From the NCBI GenBank assembly GCA_036387255.1, contig DASVUC010000198.1, positions 3,996 to 67,995 on the forward strand: a stretch of DNA of 64,000 nucleotides, in the 5' to 3' direction. Within the stretch, counting starts at the first letter, position 1, and every line of letters begins with the position of its first letter. The stretch is from DASVUC01 sp036387255 (lineage in GTDB: Bacteria; Planctomycetota; Phycisphaerae; Tepidisphaerales; Tepidisphaeraceae). Below the pieces are notes generated by a model. The model was not told the DNA's origin and did not search any database. It was given only the letters and a program-made list of their open reading frames with translations. Below are positions 9,173-18,370 of the stretch, piece after piece. The translations under genes and the position numbers were made by a program.

Positions 9173-10600
9173 TCATGTCGCCGCCTGCCCTAGCGGTTGT
9201 CGCTTCGCCACCACCGCCTTTACCACCGTCTCCAACTCCACCGAGCGCGACGCCTTGAACAAAACGACGTCGCCGTTTTCCAGTGCATCAGGCACCGCTT
9301 CAGCGGCGGTCGGACTGTCGGGATACTGGTGGATCTGCCCTCTCGGCATCCCTGCCTCCGCCGCGGCTTGCGCAATGAGTTTGGCATCGCGCCCCACGCA
9401 GATCAATACATCCACTTTCGAATGTGCAGCGAAGATGCCGGTTTCTTCATGATATTTTGCAGTGTGAACGCCCAGCTCGCGCATGTCACCAAGGATCGCC
9501 ACGCGCCGCTTCTCCGCCGGCAGCGCCGCCAGCGTCTCCAGCGCCGCACGCGTCGACGCGGGGTTCGCGTTATACGCATCGTTCAAAATCGTCAGCCCAT
9601 CCAGCTTCTCAAGCTGAAGCCGCATGTCCGGCGGATGCGCATGCGCCAGCGCCTGCACGATGTACCGATCCGCCATCCCCAGGAGTCGCGCCGCAGCAAT
9701 CACCGCCAGCGCGTTGCAGGCGACGTGCGCCCCAAGCTGCGGAATGTGCACTCTGGAAGTATTGGAACGATCCGACAGTGTGAACCAGATACCGGCCTCG
9801 GTGCAGCGGATATCGCTGGCGCGGAGATCATTGTGCTCCTTGAGGCCGAAGGTGATGGTTCTGCCCGGAAACCGTCCTACAAGTTCCAGCAGCTTCGCGT
9901 CGTCTCCGTTGACGATCAGCGTCCCCTTCGGATTGAGGCCCGCGATAATCGCCGCTTCTTCCCGCCGCACCCCACCCAGATCGCCGAGCCCTTCCAGATG
10001 CTCCGGCGCAATCGACGTGATGATCGCAATATCCGGCTCCGCCAGCTTCGACAGATGCTCCACCTCGCCCGGATGGTTCGTCCCGATTTCCAGCACGAGG
10101 TAATCGTGCTGCGGATCCGCCGGGAAAATCGCCAGCGGCACGCCAACGTCGTTGTTAAAACTCTTGGGCGAGATGCTACCGGAGAGCTTCGTCTTCAGCA
10201 CCGAATGCAGCAGATACTTCGTCGACGTCTTCCCATTCGATCCCGCCACCGCGATCACTTTCCCCTTCAACTGCCGGCGGATGTGCGTCGCCAGTTGCCC
10301 CATCGCCAAGCGCGCGTTGGCGACCTTGACCATCGCATGCGCTACGCCCTCACCCCTGTCTCCTGATGCGAGTGCGGGAATTCGTTCCACCAGCGCCGCC
10401 GTCGCGCCGTTGCCGAATGCTTCGCTCAGTTTCTCGTGCGGATCGTGTTTCTCCCCCTTGATCGCAATGAACAGCGCGCCGTGCTGCGGCTTGCGCGTAT
10501 CCGTGGAGATATCAGCGATGGACGATTCCGGGTCGACGCCCGCGGCAAGCAACGTGCCGCCGGTGATGTCGGCGATCTGGTGGAGGGTTAACGGAATCAC
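9173..10600 (-). CDS. murF: UDP-N-acetylmuramoyl-tripeptide--D-alanyl-D-alanine ligase
   Basis: A 475-residue Mur ligase that adds D-Ala-D-Ala to the UDP-MurNAc-tripeptide. It has the N-terminal substrate domain (DISTDTRKPQHGALFIA), the central ATPase with P-loop GSNGKTSTKY, LEIGTNHPGEVEHL, and the C-terminal domain with NDAYNANPAST. The start is GTG, with AAGGA placed 7 bases upstream. It follows murE by 58 bases and precedes mraY by 19 bases, suggesting co-transcription. Confidence 0.97.
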   Translation of the reverse strand: MIPLTLHQIADITGGTLLAAGVDPESSIADISTDTRKPQHGALFIAIKGEKHDPHEKLSEAFGNGATAALVERIPALASGDRGEGVAHAMVKVANARLAMGQLATHIRRQLKGKVIAVAGSNGKTSTKYLLHSVLKTKLSGSISPKSFNNDVGVPLAIFPADPQHDYLVLEIGTNHPGEVEHLSKLAEPDIAIITSIAPEHLEGLGDLGGVRREEAAIIAGLNPKGTLIVNGDDAKLLELVGRFPGRTITFGLKEHNDLRASDIRCTEAGIWFTLSDRSNTSRVHIPQLGAHVACNALAVIAAARLLGMADRYIVQALAHAHPPDMRLQLEKLDGLTILNDAYNANPASTRAALETLAALPAEKRRVAILGDMRELGVHTAKYHEETGIFAAHSKVDVLICVGRDAKLIAQAAAEAGMPRGQIHQYPDSPTAAEAVPDALENGDVVLFKASRSVELETVVKAVVAKRQPLGQAAT

Positions 10601-10658
10601 GTTCGCATCCTTGCATCAACCTTCAGCACGGGATTCCATTCCCGTCTGCCGCGCTACC

Positions 10659-12131
10659 TCACGCCGCCGCTGTCATCTTACGGTTCAGCACGCGAGTTGC
10701 CTCCTCGACATCATCAAAATGATGTTTTTCCGTCCCGAGGATCTGGTACTTCTCGTGCCCCTTTCCCGCCAGCAGCACCACGTCGCCCGCTTCGGCATCC
10801 ATGAGCGCCTGCTCGATAGCGAGCCGCCGATCCGTCTCGACGCGAAGCATCTTTCCCGCTCGCCCGAAACCCGTAAGGATCTCGTCGATGATGATCTGCG
10901 GACGCTCGGTGCGCGGATTGTCGCTCGTCACGTAGATCGCGTCGGCATATTTCTCCGCCACCTTCGCCATGCGCGGGCGCTTGGTGCGATCGCGATCCCC
11001 GCCGCAGCCGAACAGCACCCGCAGCCGACCCTTGGTCAGCGGACGAAGCGCGCTCAGCACGTTCTCCAAGGCATCGTCGGTGTGCGCGTAATCCACCAGC
11101 ACCGAGAACGGCTGCCCCGCCCGAACCGGTTCGAGCCGTCCGGGCGCTCCGGTTGCATCCCGCAGCGCCAGTGCAATCTGGTTAACGCTCATGGCGCAAA
11201 CTTCTCCCACCAGCGCCGCCGCCGCCAGCACGTTCTCAATATTGTGCCGGCCGATGAGCTGCATGTGCACGTCCGCCTTGCCGTCGGGCGTTATCAGTTG
11301 GAACCGCGTGCCGTCCGAGCTGATCTCCACATCCCGCGCCCGGTAATCCGCGCGCTTGGATGTTCCGAACCGAATGATGCGAGATGGACAATCCTGGATC
11401 ATCCGATCGGCGTACTTACTGTCGTCATTGATCACCGCCACGGCTTCGGGATCAAGCTGCGCGAAGAGCTGCGCCTTTGCCGCCGCGTATTTCTCCATTG
11501 TCCCGTGGTAATCCAGGTGTTCGCCCGTCAGGTTGGTGAACGCCGCGCCTGAAAAGGGCACGCCCGCCACTCGCCCCTGGTCCAGCGCGTGCGAAGACGT
11601 CTCCATCACCGCCGCCCGGCAACCGCGATCGCGCATCGTGCCGAGCATCTCGGCGATGTCGCACGCCGCCGGCGTGGTCATCTCCGCTTCGCGGCGGTTG
11701 CGACCGTCGTCGATCTCGACAGTTCCGATCATCCCGCAGCGCATGCCGAACTTGCTCAGCAGGTGCCGGACGATGTACGCGCTTGTCGTCTTACCGTTCG
11801 TCCCCGTCATCCCGAAGACGTACATCTGCGACCCCGGCGAGCGGTGAAACAGGTTCGCCAGCACCGACGCCGCCTTGGCGGGGTCGGGCAGGACAATCTG
11901 CGGCAGGGGGGACCCCGCCACCTTCTGGTTCGTCACCACCGCCACCGCGCCACGCGCTGCCGCATCAGCGATGAACCTCGCCCCATCCGTCTTCGTTCCC
12001 GCCCGCGCAACGAAAAGCGACCCTGCGCAGACGCGCCGGGAATCCTCGCAAATTCCACTCACTTCAACGTCGGGAATGCCAGCCAGCGAAAGCCGCGGAT
12101 CAATCAGCCGCAGCAGTTTATGAAGCAACAT
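10659..12131 (-). CDS. murE: UDP-N-acetylmuramoyl-tripeptide synthetase (meso-DAP type)
   Basis: A Mur ligase of 490 residues from the ATG at 12131 (MLLHKLLRL); an in-frame ATG 51 bases upstream adds a charged leader without family support. The P-loop is GTNGKTTSAYI. The DNPR motif in TSDNPRTERPQ is the known signature of enzymes that add meso-diaminopimelate rather than lysine, so the cell wall is predicted to be of DAP type. The C-terminal GKGHEKYQ motif is normal. It is the first gene of murE-murF-mraY, with no murD, ftsW or penicillin-binding protein gene among them. Confidence 0.96.
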   Translation of the reverse strand: MLLHKLLRLIDPRLSLAGIPDVEVSGICEDSRRVCAGSLFVARAGTKTDGARFIADAAARGAVAVVTNQKVAGSPLPQIVLPDPAKAASVLANLFHRSPGSQMYVFGMTGTNGKTTSAYIVRHLLSKFGMRCGMIGTVEIDDGRNRREAEMTTPAACDIAEMLGTMRDRGCRAAVMETSSHALDQGRVAGVPFSGAAFTNLTGEHLDYHGTMEKYAAAKAQLFAQLDPEAVAVINDDSKYADRMIQDCPSRIIRFGTSKRADYRARDVEISSDGTRFQLITPDGKADVHMQLIGRHNIENVLAAAALVGEVCAMSVNQIALALRDATGAPGRLEPVRAGQPFSVLVDYAHTDDALENVLSALRPLTKGRLRVLFGCGGDRDRTKRPRMAKVAEKYADAIYVTSDNPRTERPQIIIDEILTGFGRAGKMLRVETDRRLAIEQALMDAEAGDVVLLAGKGHEKYQILGTEKHHFDDVEEATRVLNRKMTAAA

Positions 12132-12419
12132 TCGGGATCTTCCCTTCCCGTCGGCCCGGGCCATGACCATCTGCACCAGCATCCATGCCGGCCGATCAAG
12201 GCTAACACACGCAAAAACTCAATTCAACGCTCTCGCCCCCTCCGCAGGGGCGAAACAGCCGACGTTATGGGTACATCGGCAAACCACCCAAGCGGGCTGT
12301 CAAAGATGTACTTTTTTCCTTCAAGGTGGGTTTCAGGGGAAAGAAAATCTTCCGGCGACCCCAACGATTGGTCGCCTCAAATCCCGTCGGGTTAAACCTG
12401 CGGTCGCGTCACTTGCGTT

Positions 12420-12782
12420 TCAAAGCGGATTGTTCGCAAATATCAACTCCCTCACCGGTTCCCCCCCAATCAAATGCGACTGAAGAATGCGCTCGGCATT
12501 CTCCGGCGTCACGTTCCGGTACCACGTCCCCTCCGGATACACCACCGCGATCGGCCCGTGGATACAGACCCGCAGACATGCGCAGCGCGTCCGAAAGCAC
12601 GGCCCGTCGCTCCCCGCGATGCTTAGTTGCTTCATCCGCTTCTTCACGTATTCCCAGGTCTTGTCCCCCTCAGCCGACTCAATACAGTCCGGCCCCGTGC
12701 AGATGAACAGGTGCCGCGTGAGCTTTCCGATACCAAACTTAGCCGCCATCACCTCCGGCGGGCACTTCGCAGGATTCGCCAT
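12420..12782 (-). CDS. (2Fe-2S) ferredoxin, thioredoxin-like
   Basis: From the ATG at 12782 the product is 120 residues. It has the thioredoxin-like ferredoxin pattern of four cysteines: one in HLFICTGPDC, then CFRTRCACLRVCIHGP. VVYPEGTWYRNVTPENAERI is the usual C-terminal part of this family. It is an electron carrier with unknown partner. It starts 11 bases after the chromate transporter stop on the same strand, so it is probably in the same transcript; the extra N-terminal codons of the longer open frame overlap that gene and are not needed. Confidence 0.85.
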   Translation of the reverse strand: MANPAKCPPEVMAAKFGIGKLTRHLFICTGPDCIESAEGDKTWEYVKKRMKQLSIAGSDGPCFRTRCACLRVCIHGPIAVVYPEGTWYRNVTPENAERILQSHLIGGEPVRELIFANNPL

Positions 12783-12793
12783 AGCCCCACACT

Positions 12794-13972
12794 CTAGCGT
12801 GCAACTGCCCCCACGAGACCGGCGCCAATCACCAGCCACGTCGAATTCACGTCCCACACCGCCAGCAGCGCGAAGCTGACTGCCGCGATGAGCACGTTTA
12901 GTACCCGCATCTGACCGTTAGGCGCCAGCGAGCTTTGCCCTAGCCGAAGCACCACGACAAAGATCAGCGCCATCACCGCCGCGTTTACCGCGTTGAGGGC
13001 GCCCCGCGCATACCGATTGGCCCGGATCCTCGGCAGCACCCGACCCAGCAGCGCAATGAAGAGAAAGCTCGGCGAGAAAATGGCCACCGTGCATGCAATT
13101 GCGCCCACAACCGCCCCCAAGGTCGTTCCCAGAAACCGCTGCCCCAGCACGTATCCTATGAATGTTGCCGTGGTCAGCAGCGGTCCCGGCGTCACTTGCC
13201 CCACGGCGATGGAATCCAGCAGTTCTTGCCGGGTGAGCCAATCCGTTTGATCGACAAAATTGTGCTGAAGATAAGACACCAGCACATACCCCGACCCGAA
13301 CAGCGTCGCGCCGATCTTCAGAAACAGCAGCGCCGCTCGCATAAGGTTTCGCGAATCGACGTTCAACAGCGGAATGAGCAGGGGGGTGACATGAAGGGCT
13401 TTCGGCCGCGCGTAATGAATCGCCCCCGCCACCGCCGCCGCACCGAGAGCAATCAGGTCCGGCTGATACTGCGGGAATCGGCTCATTACCAGCGCAAACA
13501 CCACCGTGATGGCCGCGACCACACCTGTGAAGGAGTCTACCACGGATGACTTGCTGAACCGCCACAACGCCGCCCCGATGATCGCAACAATCGCCGCGTT
13601 AATTGCCGAAAGAACGTGCGCCGCCTGCGGCAACGCCCCCCACTGAACGTACATCCATGCCAGCGGCAGGATGATGAGCACCGCCGGTGTAATGAAGCAA
13701 ACCCCCGCCACCGCCAGCCCCGCGAACCCCGCCCGGATGAAACCGAGGTGAATCGCCAGCTCCGTCGAGTTCGGCCCCGGTACGAAATTTACCGCCGCCA
13801 CCAGGTCCAGGAAGTGCCGCCGGTCCACCCACTTCCGCCGCACCACCACCTCGTGCTCCATCATTACGATGTGCGCGCTGGGCCCTCCGAACGCCGTGAA
13901 CCCTAGCCGAAGAAAGAGCAGCGCCAATTCCTTCAGTCGCCCCCGATTTTCCGCCGCGCTGTCATCCGACAT
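12794..13972 (-). CDS. chrA: Chromate transporter (two-domain CHR family)
   Basis: A 392-residue membrane protein with two homologous halves of about 180 residues. The first begins ELALLFLRLGFTAFGGPSAH, and the second LLFLKIGATLFGSGYVLVSY. Each has the Phe-Gly-Gly/Ser and the PGP motif (NFVPGPNSTELAIHLG; VGQVTPGPLLTTATFIGY) of the CHR family. It probably exports chromate or another oxyanion by an unproven coupling. It is followed by the ferredoxin gene after 11 bases. No ChrB regulator is visible. Confidence 0.93.
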   Translation of the reverse strand: MSDDSAAENRGRLKELALLFLRLGFTAFGGPSAHIVMMEHEVVVRRKWVDRRHFLDLVAAVNFVPGPNSTELAIHLGFIRAGFAGLAVAGVCFITPAVLIILPLAWMYVQWGALPQAAHVLSAINAAIVAIIGAALWRFSKSSVVDSFTGVVAAITVVFALVMSRFPQYQPDLIALGAAAVAGAIHYARPKALHVTPLLIPLLNVDSRNLMRAALLFLKIGATLFGSGYVLVSYLQHNFVDQTDWLTRQELLDSIAVGQVTPGPLLTTATFIGYVLGQRFLGTTLGAVVGAIACTVAIFSPSFLFIALLGRVLPRIRANRYARGALNAVNAAVMALIFVVVLRLGQSSLAPNGQMRVLNVLIAAVSFALLAVWDVNSTWLVIGAGLVGAVAR

Positions 13973-14019
13973 GCAGAGGAGAATCTTCTACCGATGGCGC
14001 AAATACAACCCGTGCGGCT

Positions 14020-14358
14020 CTACCGCTTCACCCAGCGCGCCAAAAGCTCGCCCCGACTCGACACGTTATAGTGTTTATAGATCTGCTTCACATAAACATG
14101 GACGGTATGGGGACTCAGATCCATCTGGGTTGCAATCTGCTTTTCGCTCGAGCCGTTCAACAGTGAAGTCAGCGTCTCGCGAAGTCGCGGCGGGAGCTCC
14201 GCTCCAGCGTTGTCAATTCCCACCTGCGTTCCAACCAGCCGGCAGAAATCCGCCACCAGTTGCCGGCACTTGACCGGGTCCGACGACGCCTCCGCCAGCG
14301 GCTCCAGCACCTTCAACATCGCACCGAGATTCCCAATTTTACGCGACGAATTGCCCAT
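14020..14358 (-). CDS. Small LuxR/GerE-type helix-turn-helix protein
   Basis: 112 residues. The C-terminal 60 residues (LPPRLRETLTSLLNGSSEKQ, then the recognition helix SPHTVHVYVKQIYKHYNVSS) are a GerE/LuxR DNA-binding domain. The N-terminal 45 residues are helical and too short for a receiver or sensor domain. It is therefore a stand-alone DNA-binding regulator or a trimmed response regulator. It diverges from the crystallin-like gene across a 234-base gap, which it may control. A GAGGT element precedes the ATG. Confidence 0.82.
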   Translation of the reverse strand: MGNSSRKIGNLGAMLKVLEPLAEASSDPVKCRQLVADFCRLVGTQVGIDNAGAELPPRLRETLTSLLNGSSEKQIATQMDLSPHTVHVYVKQIYKHYNVSSRGELLARWVKR

Positions 14359-14592
14359 CCCTGCACCTCAAAATCCCTGCACCAAGGAGGTGAACCGCCG
14401 CACAACCTCCCTGTTCAGGGTAGTTGCGAGCGGCTGAAAAGACGCGAGAAGTGTAACAGTGATGTTTGCGGGTTGCCAGCAAAGTTGTACCCCTCAACAG
14501 CCGTCGGGGGGGCGGTTGTTGTTGGGCGCAAGCCTGGCGCACGGGCACGGAAGTCCGCCCGCTCCTTATTCTGTTAAAGAGGTTTGTGAACT

Positions 14593-14976
14593 ATGGGAAG
14601 AATCAGAATCGGTCGTTCCAACGGTTGTTGGGTTGATGTGTTTGATAGTGAGCATTTTACCGGCAATATGCGGCGCCTTCAGGGGCCGGCAGAGTTCATC
14701 GGGTTGCGAATCCGCGAGAAAGACTGGGCCGAGTCCATCGCCAGCATCAACGTCGGGCCCACCGCCTACGTGCAATGCTTCGACTCCCGAGACTTCGACG
14801 AGACTATCTCCTGGCTGCTCCCGAACCAGTCGACCGAGTCCCTCACGGCGCTGGACCTGCCGCCCACCGTCGACTCCATCCGGCTGTATGACCGTCCACC
14901 CTTTGCCCACGAACCCGGCTACGCCGCCTATATGCTCTGGGCCGCCAGCCAGCTTGTGCGCATGAGACAAAGCTGA
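14593..14976 (+). CDS. Small protein with beta/gamma-crystallin-like repeats
   Basis: 127 residues with no signal peptide. Two Greek-key-like motifs can be recognised: WVDVFDSEHFTGNMRRLQGP (about residues 13-32), with the F-x-G and L-x-G spacing of crystallin motifs, and YVQCFDSRDFDETISWLLP, followed by LPPTVDSIRLYD. This resembles beta/gamma-crystallin-like domains, some of which bind calcium, but conservation is weak and the assignment is an inference. An AAAGAGG stretch lies about 9 bases before the ATG. The gene is divergent from the LuxR-type regulator. Confidence 0.6.
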   Translation: MGRIRIGRSNGCWVDVFDSEHFTGNMRRLQGPAEFIGLRIREKDWAESIASINVGPTAYVQCFDSRDFDETISWLLPNQSTESLTALDLPPTVDSIRLYDRPPFAHEPGYAAYMLWAASQLVRMRQS

Positions 14977-15078
14977 TTCAGTCAATTACCCTGTTCCGGG
15001 AGGTTGTGAAGTCGTATCCGGAAGTTGCCCCGCGACCTTCCCCTGGCAAGGCGATTTCATCCATGCGGACCGGCGCCC

Positions 15079-16584
15079 CTAAAACCCGCGCTCCGCAATC
15101 TCAACCGCCTTGAGCATCGCCTTTGCCTTGTTCATGGTCTCTTCGTATTCATTGGCCGGCACCGAATCGGCAACCACCCCCGCCCCCGCCTGCACATCAA
15201 AGGTTCCCGTCTTCCACACAATCGTTCGCAAGGCAATGCACGTATCCATGTTGCCCGCGAAATCCACATACCCCACCGCGCCGCCATAAGGCCCGCGCCG
15301 CGTCGGCTCCAACTCATCGATGATCTGCATCGCCCGAATCTTGGGCGCGCCGCTCACTGTCCCTACGGGCAAACTTACCCGCAACGCGTCCCAGGCGTTG
15401 TACTGATCCTCCATCACGCCCGTCACATTGCTCGTGATGTGCATCACATGGCTGTACCGCTCGATCGACATCACGTCGCTGATCTGCACTGTTCCGATTT
15501 TCGCCACTCGGCCAACATCGTTGCGATGCAGGTCCACCAGCATGATGTGCTCCGCCCGCTCCTTCGGATCCGCCAGCAGGTCCTTCTCCAGCGCCTCGTC
15601 CTCCTGCGGCGTCTTCCCGCGTCGCCGCGTGCCCGCCAGCGGCCGGCTCGTCACGATCCGGTCCTCCACCCGGCACAAGATCTCCGGGCTCGAACCGATG
15701 AGCGTGCACATCGGCGTCTTCAGATAAAACATGAACGGGCTCGGGTTGATGATCCGCAGCGCCCGGTACACATCAAACGGATCCGCCGAGCTGTTCACCC
15801 GCAGCCGCTGACTTGGCACAAACTGGAAGATGTCCCCCGCCCGGATGTACTCCAGCCCCGCGTTCACCGCGCTCTCGAACTGATCGCGGGCCATGTTGCT
15901 GTTGAAGTTCAGCGTAAGTTCCGCCCGCGCATCAATCTCCCCCAGCGCGCTGGTCGGCGGCTGCTGAAGCCGATTCACCAGGTCATCCACCCGGCGGCAC
16001 GCATCGCGATATGCATCCTGCGCCGGCGTCCCTTCCGCGCCATGCTTGATAAAAGCGTTCGCCACCACCTTGATCGTCTTGTCCACATGATCAAAGATCA
16101 CCAGCTCGCCATAGAGGCCGAACAGCAAATCCGGCAGTCGCCGATCATCCTCGGGCGGCGCGTTGAGCTTCTCCGCCTCGTAATACCGAATCGTGTCGTA
16201 CCCCGCATACCCCACCAGCCCCCCCGTGAAAGCAGGCAAGTTTCGATCCCGATGGAAACGCTTCTGCGGAAGAATCTGCGCCAAGTCCGCGAGCGGGTCC
16301 GTCGTCTTGAACTCGCGCGTGCGCTGCCCGCGCTGCACGATCACCGCGTTCCCCTCCATCACCTGGTAAACCAGCGAGGGGGATGTCGCGATAAAGCTGT
16401 AGCGCGCGATCCGTTCCCCGCCCACGACCGATTCCAGCAGAAACGCGTGCGCGTCTCGCCCCAGCACCTCGAACGCCGACACCGGCGTCAGTCGATCCGC
16501 GAGCAGCTGCCGGTAAACAGGCACCACGTCCGCATCTGCCGCCGCCGCCGCAAACGCCTCGGGATCTGGAAAATACCGCCGCAT
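15079..16584 (-). CDS. trpE: Anthranilate synthase component I
   Basis: A 501-residue chorismate-utilising enzyme of tryptophan synthesis. The feedback tryptophan site LLES is present (HAFLLESVVGGERIARYSF). The catalytic domain has GSSPEILCRVEDR, SRPLAGTRRRG, EHIMLVDLHRNDVGRV, PVGTVSGAPKIRAMQIIDEL and RRGPYGGAVGY. It would act with the glutamine amidotransferase TrpG to form anthranilate; trpG is not adjacent, and no other trp gene is in the window. Aminodeoxychorismate synthase (PabB) is less likely because of the LLES motif. Confidence 0.95.
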   Translation of the reverse strand: MRRYFPDPEAFAAAAADADVVPVYRQLLADRLTPVSAFEVLGRDAHAFLLESVVGGERIARYSFIATSPSLVYQVMEGNAVIVQRGQRTREFKTTDPLADLAQILPQKRFHRDRNLPAFTGGLVGYAGYDTIRYYEAEKLNAPPEDDRRLPDLLFGLYGELVIFDHVDKTIKVVANAFIKHGAEGTPAQDAYRDACRRVDDLVNRLQQPPTSALGEIDARAELTLNFNSNMARDQFESAVNAGLEYIRAGDIFQFVPSQRLRVNSSADPFDVYRALRIINPSPFMFYLKTPMCTLIGSSPEILCRVEDRIVTSRPLAGTRRRGKTPQEDEALEKDLLADPKERAEHIMLVDLHRNDVGRVAKIGTVQISDVMSIERYSHVMHITSNVTGVMEDQYNAWDALRVSLPVGTVSGAPKIRAMQIIDELEPTRRGPYGGAVGYVDFAGNMDTCIALRTIVWKTGTFDVQAGAGVVADSVPANEYEETMNKAKAMLKAVEIAERGF

Positions 16585-16633
16585 GTCGCGGATTGTAGGG
16601 ATGGATCAGCTTGAGGGAAGCGAAGCCCGACCG

Positions 16634-17542
16634 CTACAGCGCCACCGCCGGCCGCAGTCGCTGCACGCGCCGCCCATCCCCCGCAGGTTGCATCAGACAA
16701 TGCAGCAGCAGCGCCGACCCCAGCATGACACACGCCGCCAGCGTTCGATTCGTCAGCAGCGTCGGAAGCTTCTGCATCGCTGATGATCCGATGACCACCG
16801 CCGGCTCTCGAATCCCCACATGAATCCCAATCTGGTACGGCACCGTGCTGCTCGGACCAATCACATACCCGGCAAAAGTCATCACCAGCAGGATCGGCAA
16901 AATCCCCCACAGGAGCAACCTGCGACGCGTCATCGCACAGATCACCAGCGGCACCCCATACAAGATCGGCAGGTTGTATTGCGCCGGCGTGATGAAGTCC
17001 GCAATCGCCACGACCGCCACGATGACCACAGATGCGATCACCGCCACCAACTGCGTGAACGATTCGAGGATCTCCTCGTAGATCCGGGCATCGGAATCCA
17101 TCGCATCCACTTCCTCGCGCCGGCGCTGAAGGGTTCGATGAAAGCGATGCTCGAACGCGGAGATTGCCGTGATTGCGCACACCGCGATTGCGGCCAGCGA
17201 CCGGTTGAACATCCGCCAGTCCCCGATCATATGCGCAAACGTGTAGGTGCCGCCGTCGGCCCCTTGCGGTCGAGGCCCCAGAAGATAACCGGCGTAAGTG
17301 AGCACGATGACGCTCACCACCAGGACCTGCAGAACGACCCGGTGCCGCGTCTGCGAGATAAGCAGCACCGGCAGTGCGTACAGGATTGAGATATTCACAT
17401 TTGCGGTGAAAAAGTCGACGCCCGCGATCAGCGCGACGATTCCGACGCACGCCGCCACGGTTGGCGCATGTGAATCCTCAGGCGTCTTAGCGCGCATTTC
17501 GCCCACGCTTGGATTATCGGTCATCATCGCGCCTGACTGCAT
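16634..17542 (-). CDS. Membrane protein with two tandem sensor-like repeats
   Basis: About 302 residues with roughly eight hydrophobic helices in two similar halves joined by a charged coiled segment (HRFHRTLQRRREEVDAMDSD). Repeat 1 has GVDFFTANVNISILYALPVL then VLTYAGYLLGP; repeat 2 has IADFITPAQYNLPILYGVPL then VMTFAGYVIGP. This ILYxxP / AGYxxGP pattern is seen in membrane sensor modules at the N-terminus of kinases and diguanylate cyclases, but no enzymatic domain follows here. Function unknown. It sits 49 bases upstream of trpE in the same direction. Confidence 0.7.
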   Translation of the reverse strand: MQSGAMMTDNPSVGEMRAKTPEDSHAPTVAACVGIVALIAGVDFFTANVNISILYALPVLLISQTRHRVVLQVLVVSVIVLTYAGYLLGPRPQGADGGTYTFAHMIGDWRMFNRSLAAIAVCAITAISAFEHRFHRTLQRRREEVDAMDSDARIYEEILESFTQLVAVIASVVIVAVVAIADFITPAQYNLPILYGVPLVICAMTRRRLLLWGILPILLVMTFAGYVIGPSSTVPYQIGIHVGIREPAVVIGSSAMQKLPTLLTNRTLAACVMLGSALLLHCLMQPAGDGRRVQRLRPAVAL

Positions 17543-17885
17543 GGAACTTCAGTCCTGAACAACGAAACAGGCCGAACGCGAAGCCCACCGCGATCAACCG
17601 AGCCGACTTCATCCGCCGGCACTTCCTCAATATAGACGCTGGAAGCCAATGTTTAGTGCGATAGCGGGGCGTAAAAGTTCCATTTTCTTCAGCAGCCCCG
17701 GCTCCTCAACGATGCTTAATCCACCGGTGACCATCAGGCGTGCTTACCGGGGACCTCCATCTAAACATCTCGGAATTGATTCTCAAATTGACCGCGCGTT
17801 GCGGCGGGGTGAACCTTGAATTTTCGTCGTTTCCGCTCCGGTGCCCGCTCTTTAGACTCGACGGTTCGACTCACAAAGGAGCCCA
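17543..17885. other. Intergenic region between divergent genes
   Basis: 343 bases between the two-repeat membrane protein (minus) and slyD (plus). It must hold both promoters, but I see no clear -35/-10 pair. The only firm signal is the AAAGGAG ribosome-binding site at about 17875-17881, five bases before the slyD ATG. No RNA gene or repeat was recognised. Confidence 0.5.
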
Positions 17886-18368
17886 ATGAACGTCGCCAAA
17901 GACAAGATCGTTTCCATCGACTACACCCTCACCGGCGACGGTGGCCAGGTTCTTGACTCCTCTTCCGGTCGCGCTCCCCTCGCCTACCTCCACGGCGCCG
18001 GCAACATCATCCCGGGACTCGAACAAGCCCTTGAAGGAAAGAACTCGGGAGATCAGCTCAACGTCTCCATCCCCCCCGAACAAGGCTACGGCACCCGTGA
18101 CGAGAACCTCGTCCAGGCCGTCCCCCGCACCGCCTTCCAAGGTGCTCCCGAGCTCAAAGCCGGCATGCAGTTCCAGGCCAACACCAACATGGGACCGCGC
18201 CTCCTCACGATCGTCGACGTCCGCCCCGACCAAGTGATGGTCGACGCCAACCATCCCCTCGCGGGCCAGACCCTCAACTTCGATGTGAAAGTCGTCGAAG
18301 TCCGAGACGCCACCGCGGAAGAACTCTCCCATGGTCACCCGCACGGCCCCGGCGGTCATCAGCACTAA
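17886..18368 (+). CDS. slyD: FKBP-type peptidyl-prolyl isomerase, SlyD family
   Basis: 160 residues. The FKBP half (DYTLTGDGGQVLDSSSGRAP, then YLHGAGNIIPGLEQALEG) is followed by the inserted IF chaperone domain (SIPPEQGYGTRDENLVQAVP) and returns to the FKBP strand LNFDVKVVEVRDAT. The C-terminus is His-rich (HGHPHGPGGHQH), as in metal-binding SlyD proteins, so nickel binding is plausible. It is a cytoplasmic folding helper. It has a strong ribosome-binding site and is followed by a palindromic repeat element. Confidence 0.95.
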   Translation: MNVAKDKIVSIDYTLTGDGGQVLDSSSGRAPLAYLHGAGNIIPGLEQALEGKNSGDQLNVSIPPEQGYGTRDENLVQAVPRTAFQGAPELKAGMQFQANTNMGPRLLTIVDVRPDQVMVDANHPLAGQTLNFDVKVVEVRDATAEELSHGHPHGPGGHQH

Positions 18369-18370
18369 TC

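Noticed and set aside
10152..11552. Long plus-strand frame across murF and murE
   Set aside because: Overlaps two essential genes on the other strand and has no recognisable domain.
15025..16614. Long plus-strand frame opposite trpE
   Set aside because: Composition (Arg, His, Pro, Leu) is that of a shadow frame; trpE on the other strand has all family motifs.
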